64,000 nucleotides of DNA from Verrucomicrobiota bacterium (GTDB taxonomy: Bacteria > Verrucomicrobiota > Verrucomicrobiia > Opitutales > Opitutaceae), in assembly GCA_023416735.1 (NCBI GenBank), contig JAEZGX010000041.1, positions 62,001 through 126,000 on the forward strand, given 5' to 3'. Of the stretch, positions 40,709 to 50,238 are shown one piece after another. How positions within the stretch are numbered: the stretch's first letter is position 1; every line of letters begins with the position of its first letter. The notes beneath the pieces are model-generated. The model made no database searches and was not told the DNA's origin. It saw only the letters and a list, made by a program, of their open reading frames with translations. A program made the position numbers and the translations under genes.

Positions 40709-41656
40709 TCACTCCACTCCCGACGCCCGCCCAAACACCGGCATCCCATCCGCGTCCCATTTGATCGGCTTCACAAACGTATGCCGATCCGGATTCCACA
40801 ACGGATCTCCCGCAATTTCCCTGTAGGTGCGGGCGTGATACACGAGCAGATCCGTGACCCCATCTTCCGCCACCGTGAACGTGCTGTGCCCGGGCCCAAA
40901 CACGCCGTGCTCATAACAGGTCTTGAACACCGGCTCCTTCAACTTCGTCCAGTTTCTCGCCTCCAACAAATCCGCTTCTTCCGACGCATGCAGCAAGCCC
41001 ATGCAATAGTTTTCATCCGTCGCACTCGCCGAGTAACTGATGAACACTTTCCCGTGACTAATCAAAACCGCCGGCCCTTCGTTCACCGCAAATCCCCGCG
41101 TCTCCCATTCCAGCTCCGGCACCGACAGCCGCACCGGCTTCGTGGCCAGCGTCGAATGCGACGCCATCCGCGCAATATAAAGATTCGAGTTCCCCGGAAT
41201 TCGCCGGTCCTTCTGCGCCCACACGTAATAAGCCGCTCCGCGATGCGTGAAGGTCGTCGCATCCAGACAAAAGCTGTCGATCCCCGTATGCACCTGCTCC
41301 GGCTCGCTCCATTCTCCCGCCAACGGATTCTCCGCCGTCGTCGAAATCACATACATCCGATGCTGAAATAGGTTCTCCTTGATCTCCCGCGACGGCGCCG
41401 CCGCGAAGTAAATCGACCATCGCCCGTCCCGATGATGAATCTCCGGCGCCCAGATCAGCTCACTCAGCGCCCCCGCGTCGGCCTTCCGCCACACGTCCAC
41501 CGATTCCGCCTTTGCCAGCCCCGCGATCGTCCGCGCCCGCCTCAACTCGATCCGATCATACGCCGGCACCGACGCCGTGAAATAATAAAACCCGTCCGCG
41601 TGCTTCCGAACAAACGGATCCGCCCGCTGCAAAACCAATGGCTCCAGTTTCTTCAT
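40709..41656 (-). CDS. GH43 alpha-L-arabinofuranosidase-like enzyme, cytoplasmic
   Basis: 315 residues from ATG 41656 (GAAGAG lies just upstream); GTG 41671 overlapping the previous stop is the other choice. There is no signal peptide. The GH43 residues are seen in LQRADPFVRKHADGFYYFTA (base), SFCLDATTFTHRGAAYYVWA and VNEGPAVLISHGKVFISYS (acid Glu). The lack of export suggests that it cuts short arabino-oligosaccharides brought in by the adjoining GPH symporter, with which it is translationally coupled. Confidence 0.88.
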   Translation of the reverse strand: MKKLEPLVLQRADPFVRKHADGFYYFTASVPAYDRIELRRARTIAGLAKAESVDVWRKADAGALSELIWAPEIHHRDGRWSIYFAAAPSREIKENLFQHRMYVISTTAENPLAGEWSEPEQVHTGIDSFCLDATTFTHRGAAYYVWAQKDRRIPGNSNLYIARMASHSTLATKPVRLSVPELEWETRGFAVNEGPAVLISHGKVFISYSASATDENYCMGLLHASEEADLLEARNWTKLKEPVFKTCYEHGVFGPGHSTFTVAEDGVTDLLVYHARTYREIAGDPLWNPDRHTFVKPIKWDADGMPVFGRASGVE

Positions 41657-41667
41657 AGGCTCTTCTT

Positions 41668-43032
41668 TCACACCTCCATCGCCACACTTCCCCGTTCTCG
41701 GCGCTCCTCCATCATCCGATGATAATACGCGTCGTTCACCCGATACTTCATCATCAACATCCCCACCCCGATATGAAACGCTCCCGGAATCACCGTGAGC
41801 ATCAGCGCAATTCCGCCGAGCGCCTGCACCGACTGCGCCTCATTCGCCACATAGCCGAAATGATCCAGCAGCTTGTTCGTCCCCGCACCCGCAATCGCCA
41901 GTCCAAGACTCTGGAAAAACGCAATCAGCCCGAACGCCAGTCCCTGCACCCGCACGCCCGTCTTGTGCTCTCCGTAATCCACCGTCTCCGGGATAATCGA
42001 CCAGAAGATCGGCGCGTGCAGATCCACCACAAACGAGAGCACGAAATAAAACACCAGCGCCACCGTGGCATCGCCCGGCCCCACCGCTAACAACATCGCC
42101 GCGCTGATCGCCCCCACCGCGATCTGCGTCCACCGAAACACCCGCACCTTGCACAGCCGCTTCGTCATCCAGGTCGACGCCACCATCGCCAGGATCGCCG
42201 CCAGCACCCCCGTCCCCATGAAGGTCGGTATCAACGCCTCTCCGCCTTCGAGATAATACTTCGCATAATACGCCGCGGTCTGTCCGCGAACCACATAACC
42301 GATCGTCCCCAACACACAGACGCCGCACAGGATCAGCCACTGATCATTGCGCCGGAGATTGGAAATTTGGATACGTAGCGGCGTTTTCTCGAGCCGCTGT
42401 TCGACCCGTTCCTTCGTCGTGAAGAAACAGAACCAAAACAGCACCACTCCCGCCGCCGCCATCACCGCCATCGCGAGTTGATAACCCCGCGCCAGATTCC
42501 CGTCGCCCCACCGCATCGCCACCAGCGGCACCAAAATCGCCACAAAGAATCCCGCCACTTTCGCGAAGAACAACCGATACCCGTTCGCTGACAACCGATC
42601 TGCCGTGGAGTCGGTTAGCACACCGATCAACGAGATATACGGCACCGTCACCAAGCTGAAGAGCACCGTATTCAACACATACGTTACATACGCCCAAATG
42701 AGCTTCCCCTCATAACTCAGGTCCGGCGTCGTGAACATCAGCACGGTCGAGAGTGCCAGCGGAATGGAGACAAAAAGAAAATACGGCCGGTAACGTCCCC
42801 ATCGCGTCGTGAACCGATCGTTGAACCACCCGATCAGCGGATCGATCACGCCGTCGAGCAGCCGCACCACGAAAAACAACACCACCAGATCCGCCGGCCT
42901 CAGCCCAAATACGTCGGTATAGAAATACCCAACAATCAGCATCATCGACGAGATCACGACATTCACCGCCGCATCGCCCGCCCCGAACCCGACCTTCTCC
43001 AAGACTGACAGTTTCTCCGAGTGAGTCTTCAC
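41668..43032 (-). CDS. GPH-family sugar:cation symporter (MFS)
   Basis: 454 residues with about twelve membrane helices. The N-terminal LEKVGFGAGDAAVNVVISSM, then DGVIDPLIGWFNDRFTTRWG and RYRPYFLF, is the hallmark of the glycoside-pentoside-hexuronide:cation symporters (XynB/MelB type), which take up glycosides or oligosaccharides with Na+ or H+. Its stop codon overlaps the possible start of the GH43 gene, so uptake and cytoplasmic hydrolysis of arabino-oligosaccharides seem to be coupled. Confidence 0.92.
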   Translation of the reverse strand: MKTHSEKLSVLEKVGFGAGDAAVNVVISSMMLIVGYFYTDVFGLRPADLVVLFFVVRLLDGVIDPLIGWFNDRFTTRWGRYRPYFLFVSIPLALSTVLMFTTPDLSYEGKLIWAYVTYVLNTVLFSLVTVPYISLIGVLTDSTADRLSANGYRLFFAKVAGFFVAILVPLVAMRWGDGNLARGYQLAMAVMAAAGVVLFWFCFFTTKERVEQRLEKTPLRIQISNLRRNDQWLILCGVCVLGTIGYVVRGQTAAYYAKYYLEGGEALIPTFMGTGVLAAILAMVASTWMTKRLCKVRVFRWTQIAVGAISAAMLLAVGPGDATVALVFYFVLSFVVDLHAPIFWSIIPETVDYGEHKTGVRVQGLAFGLIAFFQSLGLAIAGAGTNKLLDHFGYVANEAQSVQALGGIALMLTVIPGAFHIGVGMLMMKYRVNDAYYHRMMEERRERGSVAMEV

Positions 43033-43046
43033 AAGAAAATTCCTGG

Positions 43047-43070
43047 CATTCTGAGCGAAGCGAAGAATCC
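43047..43070 (+). repeat. Intergenic repeat family F, copy F2
   Basis: CATTCTGAGCGAAGCGAAGA then ATCC, between the symporter start and the stop of the next arabinanase gene. Confidence 0.8.
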
Positions 43071-43114
43071 ACGGCGACGACCGCCGCCGGGTGAACGCAC
43101 TAATCCGCCGCGGC

Positions 43115-44128
43115 TCATTCCCGCCCTACCTCCTCGCTCACATACCCGCCCAACACCCCCGCCTCCACCACCGGCCATCCGTGCTCATCCCACGTCAACT
43201 CCGCGATCTTCAACTTCTGTCGTCCTTCATCCGCGTTCTCATACGCGTGAAACACCAGCCAGTCCTTGCCGCCAAACGCATACACGCTGTTGTGCCCCAC
43301 GCCCGCCCAGTTCGCATCTCCCTTCAACAGCAACGTCCCTCCACCCTCCGCCATGCTTTTCCCCGCCCGATCAACATACGGCCCCGTCACGTCCTTCGAT
43401 CGCCCCACGACCATCTTGTAAGTGCTCTCCGCCCCGCGGCAGCATTTGTCCCACGAAACGAACAAATAATAATATTTGCCCTTCCGATATATAAACGGCG
43501 CCTCGATCTCCGCCGCTCCCGCGTCAGCATCATCAGTCGTCCAACTCCTCTCCCGCTTCGCCAACGTATGCCACTCCTGCGGCTCCGCGATTGACACCAA
43601 ATCGTCCGCCAGCTTCACCAGCTTCAATCCACCCCAGAACGAGCCAAAGCCCATCCACGGCGTCCCGCGCTCATCGAACACCACCGCCGGATCGATCGCA
43701 TTCCACAGATCGCGATTCGGCACCGATTGCAACACGATGCCTTTGTCCTCCCAACGATAATCCGGCGACTCCGGATCCAGCGTGCGATTCACCGTCACCC
43801 CAATCGCCGACGTGTTTTTCCCAAACGCCGATACCGAATAATACAGATAAAACTTCCCGCCGCGCTCCACGATATCCGGCGCCCAGATATGCCCGTTGAA
43901 CGTCGGTGCCACCTCCCTCGCCCACGACGGATCGCCGGGAAACACCCGCCCGCGCCGCTCCCACGTCTTCAAATCCTTGCTGCTATAAAACGTGATCCCC
44001 GGCCCCGTGCTGAAGAGGTAATAGATATCCCCTTCCTTCGCCATCACCGGATCGTGAATGCTCACCTGCTTCGCTTCCGCGAATGCCAGCAATCCAAGCG
44101 CAAAGAGCGCGGTTATTTTCGATCGCAT
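43115..44128 (-). CDS. Secreted GH43 endo-1,5-alpha-L-arabinanase
   Basis: 337 residues, ATG start, signal peptide (ITALFALGLLAFAEA). Single GH43 propeller with all three acids: VSIHDPVMAKEGDIYYLFST, NAIDPAVVFDERGTPWMGFG and AEIEAPFIYRKGKYYYLFVS. The motif HIWAPDIVERGGKFYLYYS is typical of arabinanases of the GH43_5 group. The size is that of a plain catalytic domain, without the repeat modules of the other secreted enzyme. It should release arabino-oligosaccharides for the TonB receptor encoded just upstream. Confidence 0.92.
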   Translation of the reverse strand: MRSKITALFALGLLAFAEAKQVSIHDPVMAKEGDIYYLFSTGPGITFYSSKDLKTWERRGRVFPGDPSWAREVAPTFNGHIWAPDIVERGGKFYLYYSVSAFGKNTSAIGVTVNRTLDPESPDYRWEDKGIVLQSVPNRDLWNAIDPAVVFDERGTPWMGFGSFWGGLKLVKLADDLVSIAEPQEWHTLAKRERSWTTDDADAGAAEIEAPFIYRKGKYYYLFVSWDKCCRGAESTYKMVVGRSKDVTGPYVDRAGKSMAEGGGTLLLKGDANWAGVGHNSVYAFGGKDWLVFHAYENADEGRQKLKIAELTWDEHGWPVVEAGVLGGYVSEEVGRE

Positions 44129-44136
44129 CTCTGTTT

Positions 44137-44162
44137 GTCATTCTGAGCGAAGCGAAGAATCC
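44137..44162 (+). repeat. Intergenic repeat family F, copy F3
   Basis: GTCATTCTGAGCGAAGCGAA then GAATCC; it ends 89 bases before the stop of the TonB receptor gene. Identical over 24 bases to the copy at 43047, on the other side of the arabinanase gene. Confidence 0.8.
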
Positions 44163-44251
44163 AGGTGGGCGTTCGCTGGCCGCTCCCGCCCTGGAGTTCT
44201 TCGCCTGGCTCCGTGAAACTCTATCGTCGTCGGCTTTCTTCCGCGCTCCGC

Positions 44252-47155
44252 TCAGAACGAATACCGCGCCCCCAACGAAATCGTCCGGCCCACGATCCAG
44301 TTGCCGAAGTTATTCACCGTTCGTCCGTGCTTGCCGTAGTAACTATGCTGCGTGTCGTCCGTGAGGTTCGTGCCTTCCAGCGTCACCACCAGATTGTCGG
44401 CGAATCGATAACTGATCTGCGCCGTCACGCTCCGCTCCTCCGCATTCCAAACCGACAACGGATTCGCAAACAACGCCGCTTCATTGTGGTGATGGAAATC
44501 CGACCGCCACGTATACGAAACGCGCCCACTAAACCGACTCCGCTCATACGCCAGCGTCGCGCTGAACGAGTTATCCGACACGAGGAAGAAATCCGTCGTC
44601 CGCACGCCCGTCTGCACGCCCGCCGAATCGAACAGCGGCGTGTCCTGCGACGACCGCAGATGCGTGAAACTTCCCTGCACCCCCAAGCCGTCGAGAAACC
44701 CCGGCAAATTCTTCGGGAAATAACTTCCGCCAATTTCAATGCCCTCCAACTCTCCATTCGAAGCATTGGTCGGCTCCGACAGAATATAATCATACGGCCC
44801 AATATTGTCCGTATAAGTGATCCGCCGGCGTGTCGTGACCACCAGCCCGTCGATATCGCGCCTGAACAGCGCCAAATGCGCCGAGGTCGCTTCGTCGAAA
44901 TAATATTCGAACGTCAGGTCGTAGCTCCGCGACGTCGTCTCCCGCAGATTCGGATTACCCGACGTTGCCGTGCCATAGCCGATGTTGCTTACATCACGAT
45001 TGTAAGTGGTCAGCGGATTCAAGTCCCCGAAGCCGGGACGGCGAATCGTCTCACCATAGGCCAGCCGCGCGAAGAAGTTCTTGGACAACTCCAACGTAAA
45101 CGCCGCGCTCGGCAGCAGCTTCTCCACCGTCGTTTCTCCGGAGCGCGTGTTATTCGTCATCATCGCCGGATTCGTGAAATCCCACTCGTTCTTGATCGAA
45201 ACAAAGCGCACGCCAAACTGCCCCGTCAGCCGCCGATCCGCGATCTGCGTCTCCAGCCGATCCACCTGCAGATAAACCGCCGACGTCATTTCGTTTACAT
45301 CGAAAGTTTTTCTCAGCGGCGAATTCAGATTCGGCCCTGTTCTCCACGTATAAAGCGGCGCGAGCTTCTCGCGATTTCGATACGCCACCTCACCATTGAT
45401 CGAGGCCCACGACGCGGGCACGTCCGCCCGTCCATCGAAGAACCCGCTGTTGATGCTCACGATGCCGGGGATCTGAGCCTCGAGCCCCGTCAATGGAAGC
45501 GGTCCGCCATTCGCACCCAGCCGATCAGCCTCCGCGAAGCGCGATGCCTCCGAGGCATCGCGATCGTCGAGACGAAAGCCGAACTTCAGCCGCTTGATCC
45601 AGCCCCAGTCCACGTTCAGCACACCGTCGGTCGTCACCGTCGCCGCGCTGCCTTTGTTCTTGTAACCTTGGAACCAGACTTCCGGCACCGCGCCGTCATC
45701 CTGCACGCTCCAGGTCGCCGGATTCGCCACATCGCTTTCGTTCACATTCGGTGTCCCCGCGATGTCCAAATACCGAAACATCGGCAGACCGTCGTTCGCG
45801 TTGAAATCCACCGTCACGTCGTTGCGAACGTTCCGGTATGCGCGCGAGTAATAGTTCACGCGGTGAAACTGGCTCGTTTGATAGACCGCCTCGGAGGTCA
45901 GCCGGAAATCCGGGCTGATGTTCCACTTTCCGCTCAACGCATATTGGAAACTGTCGGTTTGCGCCGTCACGAAATCGCCGCTCGTGAACGAATAAACCGC
46001 TCCAATATACTCCCGGCTCTTCACGATGTTCGTGTTCGGATACAGTTCGACGTTCAGCGTCTGCGGCGTCCAGTCCACCCACCAGTCCACGAACGAAAAC
46101 AGCAGGTTGCTGAAGTTGTCGTTGCGATAACCGGTGTAGAAAGCCTCGAAGGTGTATTCGGAATCCTGATTCGGCGCATATTGCAGCGAGAGATTCGCCG
46201 CCGGCCGCTTGGTCTGACCTTTCGTCTCGTTGAAGAAAATCGCGTCCCGCGAGAGCACATACTCCACGCCCGACACCTTCGATCCCGGCGTGGTGGGCAA
46301 ACCTTCCTCCAACCCCGGCGTCCACGGCACGACATCCGGGAACATGCGCGCATAAGGCTCCGGCCAGGGGTGCCCCGACTCCGCCTGCGTGCCTTTTCCG
46401 AACGGCACCTGCGCACCGGGGGTCACACTCTGATCGCGGTAAGTGGTCGTCAGATACGAAACATTGATCAACGCGCCAAACTTCCCGCCCGAGCCCACGT
46501 CCCAGATGTTGCTCGCGAGCGCACTGACGTTCGGGTCGTAGTGATCGCGCTGCTCCTGATAAGTCGTCTTCGCCGCGATCGCGAACTTTTGGCCCGAGAA
46601 GTCAAACGGCCGGAAGGTCTGAATATCGATCACTCCCGCCATCCCCGTTTCGATGTGCGACGCCGACCGCGTCTTCATCACATCGATCTGCTTCACTAGA
46701 CTCGTCGGCGCATCCTGCAACGACAACGCCAGCCCCGACGCGGTGAAGATATTCCGACCATTCAAGGTCGTCGTCACGTCCGGCAATCCGCGAATCGTCA
46801 CCGAAGTGATGTTGCCCGCGCCGTAATCCGTCACCTGCACGCCCGGCAAACGCTGCAGCGACTCGATCGCGTTGTTGTCCGGAAACTTGCCGATGTCTTC
46901 CGCGACGATCGACTCCATGATCTGCGGCGAATTCCGCTTGATCTCGAGCGCCTTCACCGTGCTGCCCCGCAGTCCGGTCACCACAAAGGTTTCCAGCTCA
47001 ACCGGCTGGTCGTCATTCGCCAGATTCGCGGTATCCTGAGCGTGAATACCGCCGACGCCCACCGCGAGCGTCGCCAGCAACGATGACAAAAAACTCGTCC
47101 TCTGCTTTCGTAGCAGAATCGAGAAGGAGGAGGGGAGGTGCGGGTTCGGGGTCAT
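44252..47155 (-). CDS. TonB-dependent receptor for oligosaccharides (TonB-Xanth-Caul type)
   Basis: 967 residues from ATG 47155. Signal peptide region ends VGGIHA; LETFVVTG can serve as TonB box. The plug has IVAEDIGKFPDNNAIESLQR then LPGVQVTDYGAGNITSVTIR, the pattern of the TIGR01782-type receptors found in polysaccharide-degrading bacteria. The barrel ends GRTISLGARYSF with the C-terminal Phe. It lies upstream of the GH43 and symporter genes on the same strand, so the ligand is most likely arabinan fragments. The ligand itself is an inference from context. Confidence 0.9.
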   Translation of the reverse strand: MTPNPHLPSSFSILLRKQRTSFLSSLLATLAVGVGGIHAQDTANLANDDQPVELETFVVTGLRGSTVKALEIKRNSPQIMESIVAEDIGKFPDNNAIESLQRLPGVQVTDYGAGNITSVTIRGLPDVTTTLNGRNIFTASGLALSLQDAPTSLVKQIDVMKTRSASHIETGMAGVIDIQTFRPFDFSGQKFAIAAKTTYQEQRDHYDPNVSALASNIWDVGSGGKFGALINVSYLTTTYRDQSVTPGAQVPFGKGTQAESGHPWPEPYARMFPDVVPWTPGLEEGLPTTPGSKVSGVEYVLSRDAIFFNETKGQTKRPAANLSLQYAPNQDSEYTFEAFYTGYRNDNFSNLLFSFVDWWVDWTPQTLNVELYPNTNIVKSREYIGAVYSFTSGDFVTAQTDSFQYALSGKWNISPDFRLTSEAVYQTSQFHRVNYYSRAYRNVRNDVTVDFNANDGLPMFRYLDIAGTPNVNESDVANPATWSVQDDGAVPEVWFQGYKNKGSAATVTTDGVLNVDWGWIKRLKFGFRLDDRDASEASRFAEADRLGANGGPLPLTGLEAQIPGIVSINSGFFDGRADVPASWASINGEVAYRNREKLAPLYTWRTGPNLNSPLRKTFDVNEMTSAVYLQVDRLETQIADRRLTGQFGVRFVSIKNEWDFTNPAMMTNNTRSGETTVEKLLPSAAFTLELSKNFFARLAYGETIRRPGFGDLNPLTTYNRDVSNIGYGTATSGNPNLRETTSRSYDLTFEYYFDEATSAHLALFRRDIDGLVVTTRRRITYTDNIGPYDYILSEPTNASNGELEGIEIGGSYFPKNLPGFLDGLGVQGSFTHLRSSQDTPLFDSAGVQTGVRTTDFFLVSDNSFSATLAYERSRFSGRVSYTWRSDFHHHNEAALFANPLSVWNAEERSVTAQISYRFADNLVVTLEGTNLTDDTQHSYYGKHGRTVNNFGNWIVGRTISLGARYSF

Positions 47156-47307
47156 AAACACAGGTTACGGTTTGCCTTGCCACGCCCGCGTTCCTCACCG
47201 CACCAGCCGGTGACGATCCGCGAACAGACAAGGAGCTTCACCCTCTCCATGCGCCTTTCCGCGCCGAAAGCCGACACGCCGCCAAAGGAATTTTCGTCCG
47301 CCCTTGC

Positions 47308-49536
47308 TTACCGCCCCTCGACCAGCTCCCGCGCCTCCCGCAGCAACACCCGCGCAAACGCCCAATCGAACCAGAATCCGCGAATCGGGCTCCCCCGGTC
47401 TCCCGCGTCTCTCAGCTTCGTCTCCATCACCGCCTTCACCGCCGTCAGCTCCTCCGCTGCCTCCGCCTCCCGCCCCAATCGAAACATCGCCATGGCCGCG
47501 ATCGTCTTCGCCGTCGCCGTTCGCGGCAGGTTCGCATCCTGCGCTTCCATGCAGCGCCGCGACCACCGCAACGCCTCCGCGTAGTTGCCACGACGATACT
47601 CCAGCAGGCTCATCGAAAGCGACCGCCACGCCACGGTGAAGCCATCCCCACCCGCATCCGCCAGCGCCAGCGCCTCCGTCGTCGCCGCCGCCAACGGATT
47701 CAACGCATCCAACAACCGCGGATTCGCCGGCAGCAACAAACTCACTTTCATGATCCGATCCGCAAACGGACACGGCGCCGCCGAAAACCGCGCCACCGCC
47801 TCCTGCCGAAATTCCTCATAAGCCGCCACGTCGCCCATTTCCAGCAGCGCTGGCCCGCAGCGCAGGTGATCCATCGTCACCGAGTCGGATGACTCCAACT
47901 GGTTCACTTTCAGCAAAGCCTTGAATCGATCCGCCGCCGCCCGCCACCGGTTTTCCACCGCGTGCCACTCGCCCACCGCGCGAAACACCGCCGCGCCTTC
48001 CATCGTCGGCTGCGTCCGATCCACCGCACTCAGCCGCGCATCCGCCTCTTCGAATCGCTCCTGATTCACCAGCAACGCCGCCTGTGTGATCCGCTCGCGC
48101 ACTTCCGCCTCGCGCCGCAATCGCGCCTGCTGCTGCTCCGCCGCCACCGCCCGCTGCCGCGCCTCGCGTTCCTTCAACAACAAATACGTCGACGTGCTCA
48201 TCCCCGCCACGAGCGCCGCCGCCACCGCCGATCCCGCGATGAACACGCCCCGATTCCGCCGCACGAGTTTCAACAACCGATACGACCAGCTCGGCGGCCG
48301 CGCCACCACCGGCTCGTGATCGAGATGCCGCTGCAAATCCATCGCCAACCCGTTCGCCGTCTCATACCGCCGCGCCCGATCCTTCTCGAGCGCCTTCGTC
48401 ACGATCCAGTCCAAATCCCCGCGCAACATCGCCACCAGCCGCGCCGGTTCCGTCTGCCGCGCCGACGCCGTTCGCTTCAACTCTTCCGCCGTCAATGCGC
48501 TCAATCGCACCGACGGCCGCGCCGGCTCGCGCTCCCGCAAGGTCTTTCTCAACTCGTCCAATCCCGACGCCACCAATTCCTTCGCATCGAAGGGCGTCCA
48601 CCCGGTCAGTAGTTCATAAAGCAATACCCCGAGGCTGTAGATGTCGCTCCGCGTATCGATGTCCACGCCGCCCATCTCCGCCTGCTCCGGACTCATGTAA
48701 GCCGGCGTGCCCACCAACTGCGCATACGCCGTGAACAACAGCTTGTCCGTCAACCGCGCCTCCGTCGCCTTCGAGATCCCAAAGTCGATCACCTTCGGCA
48801 CCGGCTTTCCATCGTGCAGCGCGACCATGATGTTCGATGGCTTGATATCGCCATGGATGATCCCCTTCTGATGCGCGTGCTGGATCGCATGGCAGACCTG
48901 CACAAACAGGTCCAACCGCGCCCGCACATCCAGCCGGTTCTGATCCGCGTATTTGGTCACCGGCACGCCGCGCACCAGCTCCATGATGAAATACGGCGGC
49001 CCGCGATCCGTCGCTCCCGCATCGAACACTCGCGCGATGTTCGGATGATCCATCATCGCCAGCGCCTGCCGCTCCGCCTCGAAACGCGCGATCACGCTCT
49101 TCGTTTCCATCCCGAGCTTGATGATCTTCAACGCCACCCGCCGCCGCACCGGTTCCTCCTGCTCGGCCATGTAAACCACCCCGCAACCGCCTTCGCCGAT
49201 CTTCTCCAGCAGCTTGTAGCGCCCGATCTTCGACCCAATCGGCTCCTCGCCCAAATCCGCACTCGCCGCTCCTCGCTCCGCCTCGTCCGCCATCGCCCGC
49301 AACGGCGCAATCGTTTCCGCCACCATCGACCGCCCTTCCGAAAAAAATTCCTCCGCGCTCTCCGCCGCCTCGAGCAGCTCCTCAATCCGCTTCCGCAACG
49401 TCGCATCCCCGCCGCACGCACGTTCGAGAAACGCCGCTCGCTTCGCCGGATCCGCCATCTCCCGCGCCGCATCGAACAACTCCTCCTCTCGCTGCGTATT
49501 GGTGTTCACCCGGAGCTCTCCTTTATCGCGTGACAT
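47308..49536 (-). CDS. Membrane Ser/Thr protein kinase with HGD catalytic motif
   Basis: 742 residues from ATG 49536. An N-terminal helical region is followed by a protein kinase domain from about residue 105: GEGGCGVVYMAEQ (P-loop), RRVALKIIKLG (VAIK Lys), IIHGDIKPSNIMV (catalytic loop), KVIDFGISKATEA (DFG) and GTPAYMSPEQAE. The usual HRD Arg is Gly, making this a non-RD kinase. A membrane helix (VFIAGSAVAAALVAGMSTS) comes near residue 435, then a coiled coil and an outer TPR-like helical region. It is encoded after an ECF sigma gene in the same direction, a common pairing; the sigma factor may be its target or partner. Confidence 0.9.
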   Translation of the reverse strand: MSRDKGELRVNTNTQREEELFDAAREMADPAKRAAFLERACGGDATLRKRIEELLEAAESAEEFFSEGRSMVAETIAPLRAMADEAERGAASADLGEEPIGSKIGRYKLLEKIGEGGCGVVYMAEQEEPVRRRVALKIIKLGMETKSVIARFEAERQALAMMDHPNIARVFDAGATDRGPPYFIMELVRGVPVTKYADQNRLDVRARLDLFVQVCHAIQHAHQKGIIHGDIKPSNIMVALHDGKPVPKVIDFGISKATEARLTDKLLFTAYAQLVGTPAYMSPEQAEMGGVDIDTRSDIYSLGVLLYELLTGWTPFDAKELVASGLDELRKTLREREPARPSVRLSALTAEELKRTASARQTEPARLVAMLRGDLDWIVTKALEKDRARRYETANGLAMDLQRHLDHEPVVARPPSWSYRLLKLVRRNRGVFIAGSAVAAALVAGMSTSTYLLLKEREARQRAVAAEQQQARLRREAEVRERITQAALLVNQERFEEADARLSAVDRTQPTMEGAAVFRAVGEWHAVENRWRAAADRFKALLKVNQLESSDSVTMDHLRCGPALLEMGDVAAYEEFRQEAVARFSAAPCPFADRIMKVSLLLPANPRLLDALNPLAAATTEALALADAGGDGFTVAWRSLSMSLLEYRRGNYAEALRWSRRCMEAQDANLPRTATAKTIAAMAMFRLGREAEAAEELTAVKAVMETKLRDAGDRGSPIRGFWFDWAFARVLLREARELVEGR

Positions 49537-49607
49537 CCCGCTGCGCTCACGTCCTGCCACAACGCGCCCGCTCACTCACCGCTTCGCCTTGTCGATGGGC
49601 ATCGCCC

Positions 49608-49638
49608 CATCCGTGTTCATCTGTGTCCATCCGTGGTT
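49608..49638 (+). repeat. Intergenic repeat family B, copy B2 (single arm)
   Basis: CCATCCGTGTTCATCTGTGT then CCATCCGTGGT; right arm only, between the sigma factor stop and the kinase start. Confidence 0.75.
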
Positions 49639-49662
49639 CTCCGGATTGCTAGACGCCCGCCC

Positions 49663-50238
49663 TCACTGCGCCGCCCGAATACTCTGAAACAACCAAGCCT
49701 TCGCAAACGCCCAGTGCCGCTCGATCGTCCGCTCCGTCACGCCCAGGCTCGCCGCCACTTCCTCGTTCGTGAACCCGCCAAAGAACTTTAACACCACCAC
49801 GCGCGCCCGCTCCGGATCCTCCTGCTCCAGCCGCTCGATCGCTTCATCGATCAACAACACCTTCTCCTCGGGCGTCGTTTCCGCCAGCTCCACTGCATCC
49901 AAATCAACGCGCACCTGCGCCCCGCCTCGCTTCAACCGCAGTTTCCGTCGCGCATTCTCGATCAGGATCCGCCGCATCGCCTCCGCCGCCGCGCCGAAGA
50001 AATGCGCGCGATTTTGCCAGCGCTCGTTCTTTCCACCACTCACCAGCCGCAGCCATGCCTCATGCACCAGCGCCGTCGGCTGCAAGGTCTGCCCTGCCGG
50101 TTCCCTCGCCATCTGCGCCCCGGCATGCCGACGCAGATCGTTGTAAACCAACGGCAGGATTTCGCTCGACGCACGCGGATCGTCCAAACCGATCGCCTGC
50201 AGCGCAAACGTGATCTCGGAAATGGCGGGGCGAACCAT
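49663..50238 (-). CDS. ECF-type sigma factor (TIGR02999-like)
   Basis: 191 residues. Region 2 is seen in LPLVYNDLRRHAGAQMA, GQTLQPTALVHEAWLRLV and NRAHFFGAAAEAMRRILIEN; region 4 in VVVLKFFGGFTNEEVAASLG then VTERTIERHWAFAKAWL (helix-turn-helix for the -35 element). TALVHEAWLRL and HFFGAAAEAMRRIL mark the group of ECF factors that travel with large Ser/Thr kinases and lack a classical anti-sigma gene. It should direct RNA polymerase to a small set of promoters; the targets are unknown. Confidence 0.92.
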   Translation of the reverse strand: MVRPAISEITFALQAIGLDDPRASSEILPLVYNDLRRHAGAQMAREPAGQTLQPTALVHEAWLRLVSGGKNERWQNRAHFFGAAAEAMRRILIENARRKLRLKRGGAQVRVDLDAVELAETTPEEKVLLIDEAIERLEQEDPERARVVVLKFFGGFTNEEVAASLGVTERTIERHWAFAKAWLFQSIRAAQ

